This document shows positions 15,681 to 23,689 of a stretch of 64,000 nucleotides of DNA, piece by piece. Positions within the stretch are counted from its first letter, which is position 1, and each line of letters opens with the position of its first letter. The notes beneath the pieces are model-generated. The model did not search any database and was not told where the DNA came from. It saw nothing but the letters and a program-made list of their open reading frames with translations. The translations under genes and the position numbers were made by a program. The stretch is from positions 1 through 64,000 of the forward strand of contig JACRAF010000031.1 of assembly GCA_016213505.1 (NCBI GenBank). The letters are read 5' to 3'. The stretch comes from Devosia nanyangense (lineage in GTDB: Bacteria; Pseudomonadota; Alphaproteobacteria; Rhizobiales; Devosiaceae).

Positions 15681-18335
15681 TCAGACGATGAGGAAGTCGC
15701 CGGCGTCGAGCGTTGGGTGGGTGGTCAGCACCGCGATCAGGGTGACGCCGCCCGAGGCGCTGCCGTTGCTGTCGTAATAGAGCTTTCCGCTGGTCGAGTC
15801 GTAGACGATGCGGTCGGACGTGTCGTGCCCGTGGGTCGCGCCGGCATGGGCGTAGAACTTGGCCGACGACAGCGCCCCGGTGGTCAGCCCCAGCCCCACC
15901 ATCACCGCGTTGTCGAGCGCGATGATGTCCGAGTTGTGGACGAAGTCCTTGATGGTGTCGACATTGGTCGTGGCCGAGAGCTTGGCGTTGAACACGAAGC
16001 GGTCGGCGCCGCTGCCGCCGGTGAGCGAGTCCTTGCCGGCGCCGCCGGTGAGGGTGTCGATGCCCGACCCGCCACCCATGGTGTCGTTGCCGTTGTTGCC
16101 GGTGAGGAGGTTGGCGAGGCCGTCGCCGGTGAGCTTATCGGAGGCCGAGCCGCCGATCAGTCGCTCGACGTTCTTGATCGAGTCTTCCGCGACGCCGTTG
16201 ACCGTCACGTTGACGGCCGTGGCGCCGTTGAGGGTGACGATGACCTGCTTGGTCTTGTCGGAATAGTCGGCAGTATCGGTACCCGTTCCGCCGTCGAGCG
16301 AGTCCTTGCCGGCCCCGCCCTTGAGGGTGTCGTTGCCGCTGCTGCCGCTGAGGGTGTCGTTGCCACGCCAGCCCAGGAGCTTGTTGGAACTGCTGTTGCC
16401 GGTCAGCCGGTCGGCGCCGTCGCCGCCGACGGCATTCTCGATGCCTCCGGTGACGGTGAAGTTGACGCCGTCGACCGTCGACGTACCGCCGCCCAGATTG
16501 ATGATGCTGTTGGTGAAGACCGCTGCGGCGTTCAGGGTGTCGGTGCCGCCGTCGGTGTCGCCGATCAGGCGGCGCGCCGGGGTCTGGTAGTTGGAGTACT
16601 CTTCGGTGAGCGTGTAGGTGTCGTTCGCGCTGTTGCTGCCCTTGATGTAGAAGCCGACGGCCGACAGCTCGCCGGCAAAGACGGCCTCGTCGTCGGTGAT
16701 CGTCAGCGTCCAGGTGCCGCCGCTGTCCTCGCCGCGGAACATATTGCTCGACAATGTGATGTCGTAAGTGCCGTTCTCAAAGATATTGAAACTGCCGCCA
16801 TTGTCCTGGAGCAGGATGCTGACGGTCCCGTCGGGCGAGGTCAGCGTGATGTCGAGATCGGCGGTCCAGACATGCGAAAGCCCCAGGTCGATGGCCACGT
16901 GCTCGACGGTGATGCCGGCCGCCAACTGGAATGTGACGCTGATCGTGCCGGGGTCGGGGATGGTCACCGCGCCGGCGAACGATGTCGAGGTCGGCAGCAG
17001 CGTCGTCAGGTTGGCGCGGGTGGATCTGTCGGTCCAGCTTTCGGCGAGGCGCACCGCCGCCAGGGCGTCGACCAGGCCGTAGCCGTAATCTTCCGAGAAG
17101 TGCTGGCCGCCGCCGTTCCAGGCGTCGCTGCCGTTCCAGCGCCACGCATAGTTCTCGTTGCCCGACATGCCGCTGCCGATGGCCGTCCCGACGTGGCGCG
17201 CGGTGAGCGCCAGGATTTCCTGCACGTCGCGATAGCCGAGGTACGGATTGGCATCGATCATCAGTGCCGCGATGGCGGCCACCATCGGGCCAGCGGCCGA
17301 CGTGCCGTTGAAGCCGGAGGTGTAATCGCCGGAATCATACCCGTCCGCGCCCCGCCGGTCGGTGGTGACGATCTGGCCGGCATAGGGGGTACCGAAGGCG
17401 CTCACCAGGACCGAGGCGCCCTCGGTCGAATAGGCGGTGACCGTTCCGTCGCGATTGACGGCGGCGACCGCGATCGTCCCCCAGTGCGAGTTGGTGTAGG
17501 AGAAATTGGAGTTGTCGACGTAGCTGCCCTCGACATTGCTGTAGGCTTCGCGCCCGTTGCCGGCCGACTTGACGAACACGGTTCCAAGTCCGCCACGTCC
17601 GTGTAGCGAGAGATCGTAGAGCGCGCTGTATTCGTCGGTGAGGCCCGAGTTGAAGAACTGATCGTACCACGGGGAAGTGTAGCCCCACGAATTGTTGACG
17701 ACGTCGAAATTCACTGCGTTGAGGAACGAGTCGGTGATCGAGATGTTGGGCGCGTCGCTGATCGCCCCCATCATGGTGATGCTGGCCCCGTAGGCGATGC
17801 CCACCGTGCCGCTGCCGTTGCGTTCCGACGCGATGATGCCGGCGACCGCCGTGCCGTGCGCGTCGGTGCTGGCCTGGTGGTAGCCGTCCACCGTCTCGCG
17901 CGAGAAGTCGTAATTGTCGTTGAGATCGGAGTGATTGTAGTCGATGCCGTCGTCGATGATGCCGATATGCACCCCGGCGCCGGTGTACTCGTCCCACACC
18001 GAGATGTTGCCGCGGAAGAGCCCGAGATCGAGTTCGCCGGCGGCCGTGTTGCGCAGGTAGAACTGGCTGGCGAACAGGCCATCGGTGGGCAGGTTGGGCG
18101 CCATCGGTTCGGGCACGGCCGCTTCGGTCGCGACAGCCGCGCCGGCCGACTTGGGGGTGGCTGCAACCGCGACCGGCGGCACGAAATTGACCGTCAACTG
18201 CTCGCGGCTCATCGTGCTGACCGGTGATGCCGCTCTCGCGCTCGAACCAAACGAATGCCGGTCGATCCGGTTCGGCTCGTCCTGGAACGTCGACAGCCGG
18301 GTCCCGATCACATCGATCACGTCAATGGTCTTCAT
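15681..18335 (-). CDS. Secreted S8 subtilase with P-domain and RTX repeats
   Basis: This 884-residue peptidase has a complete subtilisin-type triad: Asp in IIDDGID (about 128), His in DAHGTAVAG (160) and Ser in NGTSAAGP (346), plus the oxyanion Asn in SAGNG. A proprotein-convertase P-domain (roughly 450-590; VEHVAIDLGLSHVWTADLDITL) follows. Then come glycine/aspartate nonapeptide repeats (GNDTLSGSSGNDTLKGGAGKDSL, GGAGKDSLTGGSGADRF) and a C-terminal beta region of the RTX type. There is no N-terminal signal peptide, so export should be by a type I system reading the C-terminus. ATG 18335 has GGGGG upstream; a TTG lies four codons earlier. It is preceded 25 bases away by a small secreted protein gene. 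Kexin/furin-like architecture plus RTX is typical of marine and soil alphaproteobacteria. Confidence 0.9.
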   Translation of the reverse strand: MKTIDVIDVIGTRLSTFQDEPNRIDRHSFGSSARAASPVSTMSREQLTVNFVPPVAVAATPKSAGAAVATEAAVPEPMAPNLPTDGLFASQFYLRNTAAGELDLGLFRGNISVWDEYTGAGVHIGIIDDGIDYNHSDLNDNYDFSRETVDGYHQASTDAHGTAVAGIIASERNGSGTVGIAYGASITMMGAISDAPNISITDSFLNAVNFDVVNNSWGYTSPWYDQFFNSGLTDEYSALYDLSLHGRGGLGTVFVKSAGNGREAYSNVEGSYVDNSNFSYTNSHWGTIAVAAVNRDGTVTAYSTEGASVLVSAFGTPYAGQIVTTDRRGADGYDSGDYTSGFNGTSAAGPMVAAIAALMIDANPYLGYRDVQEILALTARHVGTAIGSGMSGNENYAWRWNGSDAWNGGGQHFSEDYGYGLVDALAAVRLAESWTDRSTRANLTTLLPTSTSFAGAVTIPDPGTISVTFQLAAGITVEHVAIDLGLSHVWTADLDITLTSPDGTVSILLQDNGGSFNIFENGTYDITLSSNMFRGEDSGGTWTLTITDDEAVFAGELSAVGFYIKGSNSANDTYTLTEEYSNYQTPARRLIGDTDGGTDTLNAAAVFTNSIINLGGGTSTVDGVNFTVTGGIENAVGGDGADRLTGNSSSNKLLGWRGNDTLSGSSGNDTLKGGAGKDSLDGGTGTDTADYSDKTKQVIVTLNGATAVNVTVNGVAEDSIKNVERLIGGSASDKLTGDGLANLLTGNNGNDTMGGGSGIDTLTGGAGKDSLTGGSGADRFVFNAKLSATTNVDTIKDFVHNSDIIALDNAVMVGLGLTTGALSSAKFYAHAGATHGHDTSDRIVYDSTSGKLYYDSNGSASGGVTLIAVLTTHPTLDAGDFLIV

Positions 18336-18372
18336 GCTTACCCCCAAAAAACACGTCCGACTGCGTAACTTG

Positions 18373-18681
18373 CTAAGGCGCGACCGTCTCCATGCGCTCG
18401 ACCTGGAAGGCCGGGCCCTGCTGGCACGTCGATATCATTCTCTCATGGCCCCACAGGGTCGCTTTCGTGCCGATCTGCACCAGTGTGCGGTCGATACCCT
18501 GCAGCGCGAAGACGCGGCCGTCATCGACCGCGAACAGCGGGCATTCGACCCCCCCGGCCACGAAAACTCCCTGAAAACTCACCGTATCGGTCTTGATGGC
18601 ACTCGTCTCCGAAGCTCGCAGCGGTCCCTGCAGGCAGACCATGGCCATGCAGGTGAGGAACATGAACTTCGCAATGCTCAC
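18373..18681 (-). CDS. Small secreted protein upstream of the RTX subtilase
   Basis: This protein of up to 102 residues has an N-terminal signal peptide (FMFLTCMAMVCLQGPLRAS). A beta-rich mature part contains VECPLFAVDDGRVFALQG and LWGHERMISTCQQGPAFQVERM. The pattern recalls small OB-like periplasmic proteins (DUF5818 kind), but that is an impression. The start is GTG 18681 or ATG 18663; the choice does not alter the secreted nature. It lies 25-40 bases ahead of the subtilase gene, so the two are probably co-transcribed and the small protein may act on the protease, for example as an inhibitor or chaperone. Confidence 0.6.
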   Translation of the reverse strand: MSIAKFMFLTCMAMVCLQGPLRASETSAIKTDTVSFQGVFVAGGVECPLFAVDDGRVFALQGIDRTLVQIGTKATLWGHERMISTCQQGPAFQVERMETVAP

Positions 18682-18720
18682 CGGTCGCTCGTCCCAAACA
18701 TGAAGAAACTATAAATACAT

Positions 18721-18742
18721 CGCCGTTGCTTAGGCAATGGCG
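18721..18742. promoter_or_regulatory. Near-perfect palindrome upstream of the subtilase operon
   Basis: CGCCGTTGC-TTAG-GCAATGGCG is a 9-bp stem with one wobble pair and a 4-base loop. It lies about 40 bases upstream of the small secreted protein start on the minus strand. It could be an operator or a leader hairpin of the protease operon. Nothing else is visible in 18,682-18,844. Confidence 0.35.
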
Positions 18743-18844
18743 ATAATCGAAACTTGCTTAAGCCGATGTCGATATTATGACGCACCGGCGACCGGTTCCG
18801 CTGAAGTCCCCGGTTCCTGGGGCTGGCTGACGAGCAGGCTCCAC

Positions 18845-19387
18845 CTATTTCAGCCCGACCTCCTCCAGCAATCCCTTGGCCTTGGCGTCGTAATAATACC
18901 CGCGCGAATAGTTGCGCACCGCCTGGTCGGCGTTGCCGCCGCCCACCATATAGGCCCCCGACAGGTACTTGACCCCGTAGCGCAGATTCGTGTCGGCATC
19001 GAGCAGGCCCGAGGCCGGGCCGCGATAGCCCATCGACATCGCCGTGTCGTAGCGGATCTGCATCAGCCCCCAATAGGGGCCGTTATGCGCCTTGGGGTTG
19101 TAGCCGCTTTCGCGCACGATGATGCGCCGGATCAGCGCCTCGGGCACGTTGTAGAGCGCCGCGTATTTGCCGATCAGCCCGTCCATGCCGGCCGGGCTCA
19201 CGCCATGCGCCATCGCGGCGGTGCCGGCATTGGCGGTGCGCTCCGCCGGCTTGGGCGCGATGTGCGATAGGCCGGGAAACGACACGCTGGAGCAGGCGCC
19301 CAGCAGCACCGCCATCGCCCCCGCCATCATGATCAGTCGAAATCTCACTGTGGTCGCCCGAACGCCGCCGATTGCGCTCCTTAACAT
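18845..19387 (-). CDS. Lytic transglycosylase lipoprotein (SLT domain)
   Basis: This 180-residue protein has an N-terminal membrane segment ending in a lipobox (VLLGAC), so it is probably an outer-membrane or periplasmic lipoprotein. The SLT/Slt70-type goose-lysozyme domain spans about residues 70-175. The catalytic glutamate is in IIVRESGYNPKA, followed by GPYWGLMQIRYDTAMSMGY and LRYGVKYLSG. It should cleave peptidoglycan to 1,6-anhydromuropeptides. It is divergent from the channel gene at 19447, with about 60 bases between. Confidence 0.88.
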   Translation of the reverse strand: MLRSAIGGVRATTVRFRLIMMAGAMAVLLGACSSVSFPGLSHIAPKPAERTANAGTAAMAHGVSPAGMDGLIGKYAALYNVPEALIRRIIVRESGYNPKAHNGPYWGLMQIRYDTAMSMGYRGPASGLLDADTNLRYGVKYLSGAYMVGGGNADQAVRNYSRGYYYDAKAKGLLEEVGLK

Positions 19388-19446
19388 TTGCCGATACCCG
19401 ATGAAAACCGCGTGCGATCGACGCGGTGCTTTGGGGCGGCGAAATC

Positions 19447-21366
19447 ATGGCAAAGTCCGGCGAAAAACCGCGTGGCGGCTTCGGCGCGAGGCTGCGCTAC
19501 GAGTTCGACAAGTCCATGGCGGCCGGCCCGATTGCCCTGATCGGCTGGCTGGCGGTGCTGTCGCTGGTGCTGATCGTCATCGCCGGCGCGGCCCTCGCGC
19601 TGCTTCGCATCGCGCCCGAGGGCAGCGATCCGCTCGGTTTCGGCGAGGCCGTCTGGGAAGCCCTGATGCGCACGCTCGACTCGGGCACCATGGGCGGCGA
19701 CGCCGGCTGGGGCTTCCGCTGGATCATGCTGCTGGTGACGCTGGGCGGCATTTTCGTCGTCTCGGCGCTGATCGGCGTGCTCTCGAGCGGCATCGAGGCC
19801 AAGCTCGACGAATTGCGCAAGGGCCGCTCGATCGTGCTCGAGACCGATCACACGGTGATCCTCAACTGGTCCGCCTCGGTGTTCGACATCATCGCCGAAC
19901 TGACCGTCGCCAACGCCAGCCGACGGCGGCCGCGCATCGTCGTCATGGCCGACAAGGACAAGGTCGAGATGGAGGACGAGATCGCGCGCAAGGTGCCGAA
20001 CCTCCGCAACACCCGCATCATCTGCCGCTCGGGCGATCCGACCGATCTGGGCGATCTTGCCATCGCCAGCCCCCACACCTCGCGCTCGATCATCGTGGTG
20101 TCGCCGGAGGCCGACGATCCCGACAGCCGCGTCATCAAGACTGTGCTGGCGCTGGTCAACGACCCCAAGCGGCGCACGGCGAAGTACCAGATCGCCGCCG
20201 AAATCCGCGACGGCAAGAACGCCGATCTGGCCCGCATCGTCGGCGGCGACGAGGTGCAGCTGGTGCTCGCCGACGAGCTGATCGCGCGCATCGTCGTCCA
20301 CTCCTCGCGCCAGTCGGGCCTGTCGGCGGTCTATTCCGAGCTCCTGGATTTCGACGGCTGCGAAATCTACACCGCCGAGCAGAAGCCGATCGAGGGCACC
20401 AGCTTCGGCGACGCGCTGATGGCCTATGACGACTGCACCCTGATCGGGCTCACCGATGCATCGGGCAAGGTCTGGCTCAACCCGCCGATGGAAACCCAGG
20501 TGCAGCCCGGGATGAAGGCCATCCTCATCGCCGAGGACGACGCCACCATCAAGGTCACCGCCAGCCCGCTCAATGTCGATCATACCGCGATCACGCTCTT
20601 CCGCCGCGAGGACAAGCGCCCCGAGCGCACGCTGCTGCTGGGCTGGAACCGCCGCGGCCCGATGATCGCCTTCGAGCTCAGCCGCTACGTCGCGCCCGGC
20701 TCGCTGCTCACCATCGCCGCCGATACCCCGGAACTGCAGGACGAGGTGGGCGCGCTCCTCATCGCCGGCAGCAACCTCCAGGTCGAGTACGGCATCGTCG
20801 ACACCTCGAGCCGCGCCGCGCTCGAGGGGCTGGGCATCCCCTCCTACGACCACGTGCTGGTGCTCGGCTATTCCGACCACATGGACGCCCAGGCCACCGA
20901 CACCCGCACGCTGGTGACGCTGCTCCATCTGCGCAAGATCGCCGAGCAGAGCGGCGCCCACATCAACGTCGTCTCCGAGATGATCGACGTGCGCAACCGC
21001 GAGCTGGCCGAGGTCACCCGCGCCGACGATTTCGTGGTGTCCAACCGGCTGGTGTCGTTGATGCTGGCACAGGCCTCCGAGAACGAAAACATCGGCGCCA
21101 TCTTCGGCGATCTGCTCGACGAGCAGGGCTCCGAGATCGTCATGCGCCCGGCCGCGACCTATCTCGAGCTCGACCACCCGATGACCTTCTACACCGTCAC
21201 CGAAGCCTGCCGGCAGCGCGGCGAGGTGGCCCTGGGCTATGTCCGCAAGCGCTCGGGCGCCGAAGCCGATCCGCGCAACATGGGCGGCGTCGTGGTCAAC
21301 CCCAAGAAGTCCGAAGCCCTGAGCTACGAAGCCGGCGACCGGATCATCGTTCTGGCGCGGGAGTGA
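19447..21366 (+). CDS. CASTOR/POLLUX-like ion channel
   Basis: This 639-residue protein has two N-terminal membrane segments (about residues 30-53 and 95-118). Tandem RCK-like Rossmann domains follow (HTVILNWSASVFDIIAELTVAN, RTLLLGWNRRGPMIAFELSRY) with TrkA_C-like ends (KPIEGTSFGDAL). That layout matches the bacterial relatives of plant CASTOR/POLLUX/DMI1, cation channels gated through their cytoplasmic RCK ring. The loop containing LMRTLDSGTMGGDAGWGFRWIM lies in the pore region. ATG 19447 gives the charged cytoplasmic start MAKSGEKPRGG; the ATG seven codons upstream is less likely. Confidence 0.85.
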   Translation: MAKSGEKPRGGFGARLRYEFDKSMAAGPIALIGWLAVLSLVLIVIAGAALALLRIAPEGSDPLGFGEAVWEALMRTLDSGTMGGDAGWGFRWIMLLVTLGGIFVVSALIGVLSSGIEAKLDELRKGRSIVLETDHTVILNWSASVFDIIAELTVANASRRRPRIVVMADKDKVEMEDEIARKVPNLRNTRIICRSGDPTDLGDLAIASPHTSRSIIVVSPEADDPDSRVIKTVLALVNDPKRRTAKYQIAAEIRDGKNADLARIVGGDEVQLVLADELIARIVVHSSRQSGLSAVYSELLDFDGCEIYTAEQKPIEGTSFGDALMAYDDCTLIGLTDASGKVWLNPPMETQVQPGMKAILIAEDDATIKVTASPLNVDHTAITLFRREDKRPERTLLLGWNRRGPMIAFELSRYVAPGSLLTIAADTPELQDEVGALLIAGSNLQVEYGIVDTSSRAALEGLGIPSYDHVLVLGYSDHMDAQATDTRTLVTLLHLRKIAEQSGAHINVVSEMIDVRNRELAEVTRADDFVVSNRLVSLMLAQASENENIGAIFGDLLDEQGSEIVMRPAATYLELDHPMTFYTVTEACRQRGEVALGYVRKRSGAEADPRNMGGVVVNPKKSEALSYEAGDRIIVLARE

Positions 21367-21397
21367 CGGCGGAGGGGGGCGCCGGCGGCGGGCCGCC

Positions 21398-21820
21398 ATG
21401 ACCGTGCACCTGGCCGTCAGGGTCCTGGTGTCGATCGCCAGCGCCGCATCGATCGGCTTTGGGCTGTGGCACTTTTCCATGCCCGACGCCTGGCACTGGT
21501 ATTCCTACATCGATGCAGGCGCCACCGAGCTGGTGATCGCCGTGCGCGCCATCAATGTGTTCTTCTCCTTGTCGCTCGTCCTGTTCGGGCTGGTCAATCT
21601 GCTCCTCGTCTTCGGCAATCGGTCGAACCGTTACTCGATCGCCGTCATGCTGGCTGCGACCAGCGTCCTGTGGGGCACGCGGCTGGCCTTTCAGCTCATC
21701 TATCCCCAGGGCTCCATCAGTCCCATCCTGCAATACGGCCTGCTGGCAGCGTTCGCCGTGGTGACCCTGTGCTATCTGGCCTCGCTCTGGCTTGTGCTGC
21801 GGCAAAGCACTGCGGCGTAA
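21398..21820 (+). CDS. Four-helix membrane protein of unknown function
   Basis: This is a 140-residue hydrophobic protein with about four membrane helices (VRVLVSIASAASIGFGLWHF, VIAVRAINVFFSLSLVLFGLVNLLLVF, YSIAVMLAATSVLWGTRLAF, YGLLAAFAVVTLCYLASLWLVL). No family is recognised. It begins 31 bases after the channel gene and on the same strand, so it may be co-transcribed. Confidence 0.65.
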   Translation: MTVHLAVRVLVSIASAASIGFGLWHFSMPDAWHWYSYIDAGATELVIAVRAINVFFSLSLVLFGLVNLLLVFGNRSNRYSIAVMLAATSVLWGTRLAFQLIYPQGSISPILQYGLLAAFAVVTLCYLASLWLVLRQSTAA

Positions 21821-21879
21821 TCGGCGCTTCTGGGCAGCCCGCTATTGTCGTGGAGCGACGGCCTCGATGCTGCGCCAGT

Positions 21880-21896
21880 CCCGGACCACGTCCGGG
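21880..21896. terminator. Short perfect hairpin between convergent genes
   Basis: CCCGGAC (21880-21886) and GTCCGGG (21890-21896) form a 7-bp stem with a 3-base loop, between the membrane protein gene and the convergent LysR gene. It is a candidate terminator. Confidence 0.35.
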
Positions 21897-21905
21897 CCTC
21901 CCCGT

Positions 21906-22781
21906 TCACCTCTTCTCCAGTTCCCCCCATAGCCAGTCGCGGAACAGCGTCACCTTCTTCGGCACGCGCCTCAGACTGCTGGTGATGAACCAGTAGTCGA
22001 AGCCGGTCTCCGCCGTGGTTGCGAACGGCCGCACCAGCCGGTCCTCCTTGACTGCGTCGGCGCTCATCTGGTCGACCGCCAGCAGCACGCCCTGGCCGGC
22101 GATCGCCGCATCGAACGCCAATGACGGGTCGGAGTAGCGCGGTCCGGTCAGCGCCGGTACCGGCGTGCCCGCCGCCGCGAACCAGGCCGGCCAGCTCAGC
22201 ATCGTCGCAGTGTCCTCGATCACCGGCACGTGGTCGAGATCGGAAGGCCGTTCCAGTCGTGCCGCGAGCTCGGGCGATGCCACCGGCCGGAACCGGCGGC
22301 AGCCCATCGGCTCCTTGCGCACGTCGCTCCAGTGGCCGTCGCCGAAGCGGATGGCGCAGTCGATGTCATCGCGGCCGAGGTCGACCATCCGGGCGGTCGC
22401 CACCATGCGGAACTCGATGCCCGGATGGCCGGCGAGGAAATGCGGCAGCCGCTTGATCAGCCAGCGCGAGGCGAACACGCTGCCCAGCGTCAACGTCAGG
22501 ATGGTGTCGTCGGCCCGCTGCAGCGCTCGCGTCGCATCGAGGAGGCTGGAGAACCCCGACGACAGCAGCGGCCGCACCTCGCCCAACTGCGGCGTCGGCC
22601 GCAATCCTTGCGGCGTCCGCTCGAACAGCTCGAGCCCGAGCCGCGCCTCGGCCCGCCTGATGTGCTGGCTCACCGCGCCGATGGTGACGCCGAGTTCCTC
22701 GGCCGCCGGCTTCAGCGCTCCGGTCCGCGCCACGATCTCGATGGCACGCAGTGCGTTGAGCGGAATGGGGAAACGATCCAT
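21906..22781 (-). CDS. LysR-family regulator, GcvA type
   Basis: This 291-residue regulator has an N-terminal winged helix (PLNALRAIEIVARTGALKPAAEELGVTIGAVSQHIRRAE) and a periplasmic-binding-fold effector domain (TLGSVFASRWLIKRLPHFLAGHPGIEFRM, DIDCAIRFGDGHW). The sequence style is that of the GcvA subgroup. The start codon lies at the edge of a perfect palindrome (22781-22795). A small-protein gene is divergent at 22869 and is the likely target, besides autoregulation. Confidence 0.9.
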   Translation of the reverse strand: MDRFPIPLNALRAIEIVARTGALKPAAEELGVTIGAVSQHIRRAEARLGLELFERTPQGLRPTPQLGEVRPLLSSGFSSLLDATRALQRADDTILTLTLGSVFASRWLIKRLPHFLAGHPGIEFRMVATARMVDLGRDDIDCAIRFGDGHWSDVRKEPMGCRRFRPVASPELAARLERPSDLDHVPVIEDTATMLSWPAWFAAAGTPVPALTGPRYSDPSLAFDAAIAGQGVLLAVDQMSADAVKEDRLVRPFATTAETGFDYWFITSSLRRVPKKVTLFRDWLWGELEKR

Positions 22782-22795
22782 ATAGATAATCTATA
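22781..22795. promoter_or_regulatory. 15-bp palindrome at the LysR start, likely LysR operator
   Basis: TATAGAT-A-ATCTATA is a perfect 7+7 palindrome in GC-rich surroundings. It touches the LysR start codon and lies 74 bases upstream of the divergent small-protein gene. LysR proteins usually bind T-N11-A sites in such divergent regions, and TATAGATAATCTATA contains T/A ends at that spacing. Confidence 0.55.
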
Positions 22796-22868
22796 GTACC
22801 ACGCAGCTCCTGTCCATTGCCAATGCCCTCCAAGGAGGCGCATCCCCTTTTGAGAAAGGAGATCAGCG

Positions 22869-23027
22869 ATGCACAAAAGATTGAGCCTCTTGCGGCGTTT
22901 TCTCGCCTGGCTGACGGCCTCGGACATGCCGGCGAAGGCGTCGCCGGACCCACGCCACTGGGCCGACCTTCCGACCTACCATCCGTCCTCAGACGACGGG
23001 CGCCGAACCGCCGATACGACGTGTTAA
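22869..23027 (+). CDS. Small protein with WADLP motif (paralogue 1)
   Basis: This 52-residue protein has a strong ribosome binding site (AAAGGAGAT, about 5 bases before ATG). The N-terminal half is basic and amphipathic (MHKRLSLLRRFLAWLTAS), the C-terminal half polar (RHWADLPTYHPSSDDG). The W-A-D-L-P-x-x-H-P motif recurs in the small protein at 23,534, which also has an AAGGAG site. I cannot name a family; the layout recalls DUF1127-like alphaproteobacterial small proteins, which are often adjacent to LysR genes, but the sequence does not clearly match. It is divergent from a LysR gene. Confidence 0.6.
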   Translation: MHKRLSLLRRFLAWLTASDMPAKASPDPRHWADLPTYHPSSDDGRRTADTTC

Positions 23028-23142
23028 CCAGCCTTTGCGGTATCCGCCCGGCGCGTCTGCCATTCACTTTCGGTTCAGCGCCAGAACGCGATTCTCCTCC
23101 GCATACCCACGGCAATCCTGTGGTGGGCACGGAGTAGAGGAA

Positions 23143-23472
23143 ATGCGTTCAGTCCTTGCCTTGGCCGGCGTGATCGGCTCCCTGGTTCTCACCCCCGTGG
23201 CGGCGGTGGCTGCGCCCCACATCATCCTGAGCTGTCCCAGCGAGGCGCGCGGCACCGTCACCCACACCGGCGACGCCGGCTGGATCGCCACCAACCAGAG
23301 CAGCCGCGTCACCGGCGTCCGCTTCGAGACCATCGGCGGCCAGAGCTCGCTCGTCTGCGTCTATCTGATGTTCGGCTCCGAGTACTGGATCTACCGCCGG
23401 CCCCAGGCCGACTATCCGCGCTGCCGTCCCGCCGATGGCGGCGCCGGCTTTTACTGCCAGCCGCCAGCCTGA
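23143..23472 (+). CDS. Small secreted cysteine-containing protein
   Basis: This 109-residue protein starts at ATG 23143 after AGAGGA. It has a clear signal peptide (LALAGVIGSLVLTPVAAVAA). The mature part reads HIILSCPSEARGTVTH, GWIATNQSSRVTGVRFETIGG, SSLVCVYLMFGSEYWIYRRP and ends with CRPADGGAGFYCQPPA. Four cysteines could form two disulfides in the periplasm. The family is not recognised. It lies between the two WADLP small-protein genes. Confidence 0.65.
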   Translation: MRSVLALAGVIGSLVLTPVAAVAAPHIILSCPSEARGTVTHTGDAGWIATNQSSRVTGVRFETIGGQSSLVCVYLMFGSEYWIYRRPQADYPRCRPADGGAGFYCQPPA

Positions 23473-23533
23473 GCGTTCACTTGGCGTTCATTGCGGCGGG
23501 ACCATACGCCCGCCGCAACGAAAGGAGACGACG

Positions 23534-23680
23534 ATGAAGTTGATGATGATCATGGCGCGGCTCCACCCGCGCCGACCCGGCCCGCGCCTGGCCAGGCAGG
23601 CCCGGCCCGTCGAGATCGGCCGTGACTGGTCCGTCCGCGATTGGGCCGACCTGCCCGTGCATCACCCGCGCGATAACTAA
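23534..23680 (+). CDS. Small protein with WADLP motif (paralogue 2)
   Basis: This 48-residue protein has a strong site (AAAGGAGACG, about 4 bases before ATG). The N-terminus is basic (MKLMMIMARLHPRRPGPRLARQ) and the C-terminus reads RDWSVRDWADLPVHHPRDN. It shares W-A-D-L-P-x-x-H-P with the 52-residue protein at 22,869, with the same order of basic then acidic halves. There is no membrane segment or signal peptide. The function is unknown; shared motif and ribosome binding sites support both genes being real. Confidence 0.6.
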   Translation: MKLMMIMARLHPRRPGPRLARQARPVEIGRDWSVRDWADLPVHHPRDN

Positions 23681-23689
23681 AACGATACT

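Noticed and set aside
19381..21480. Long minus-strand frame opposite the CASTOR/POLLUX-like gene
   Set aside because: Composition is of an antisense shadow and no ribosome binding site or domain is seen.
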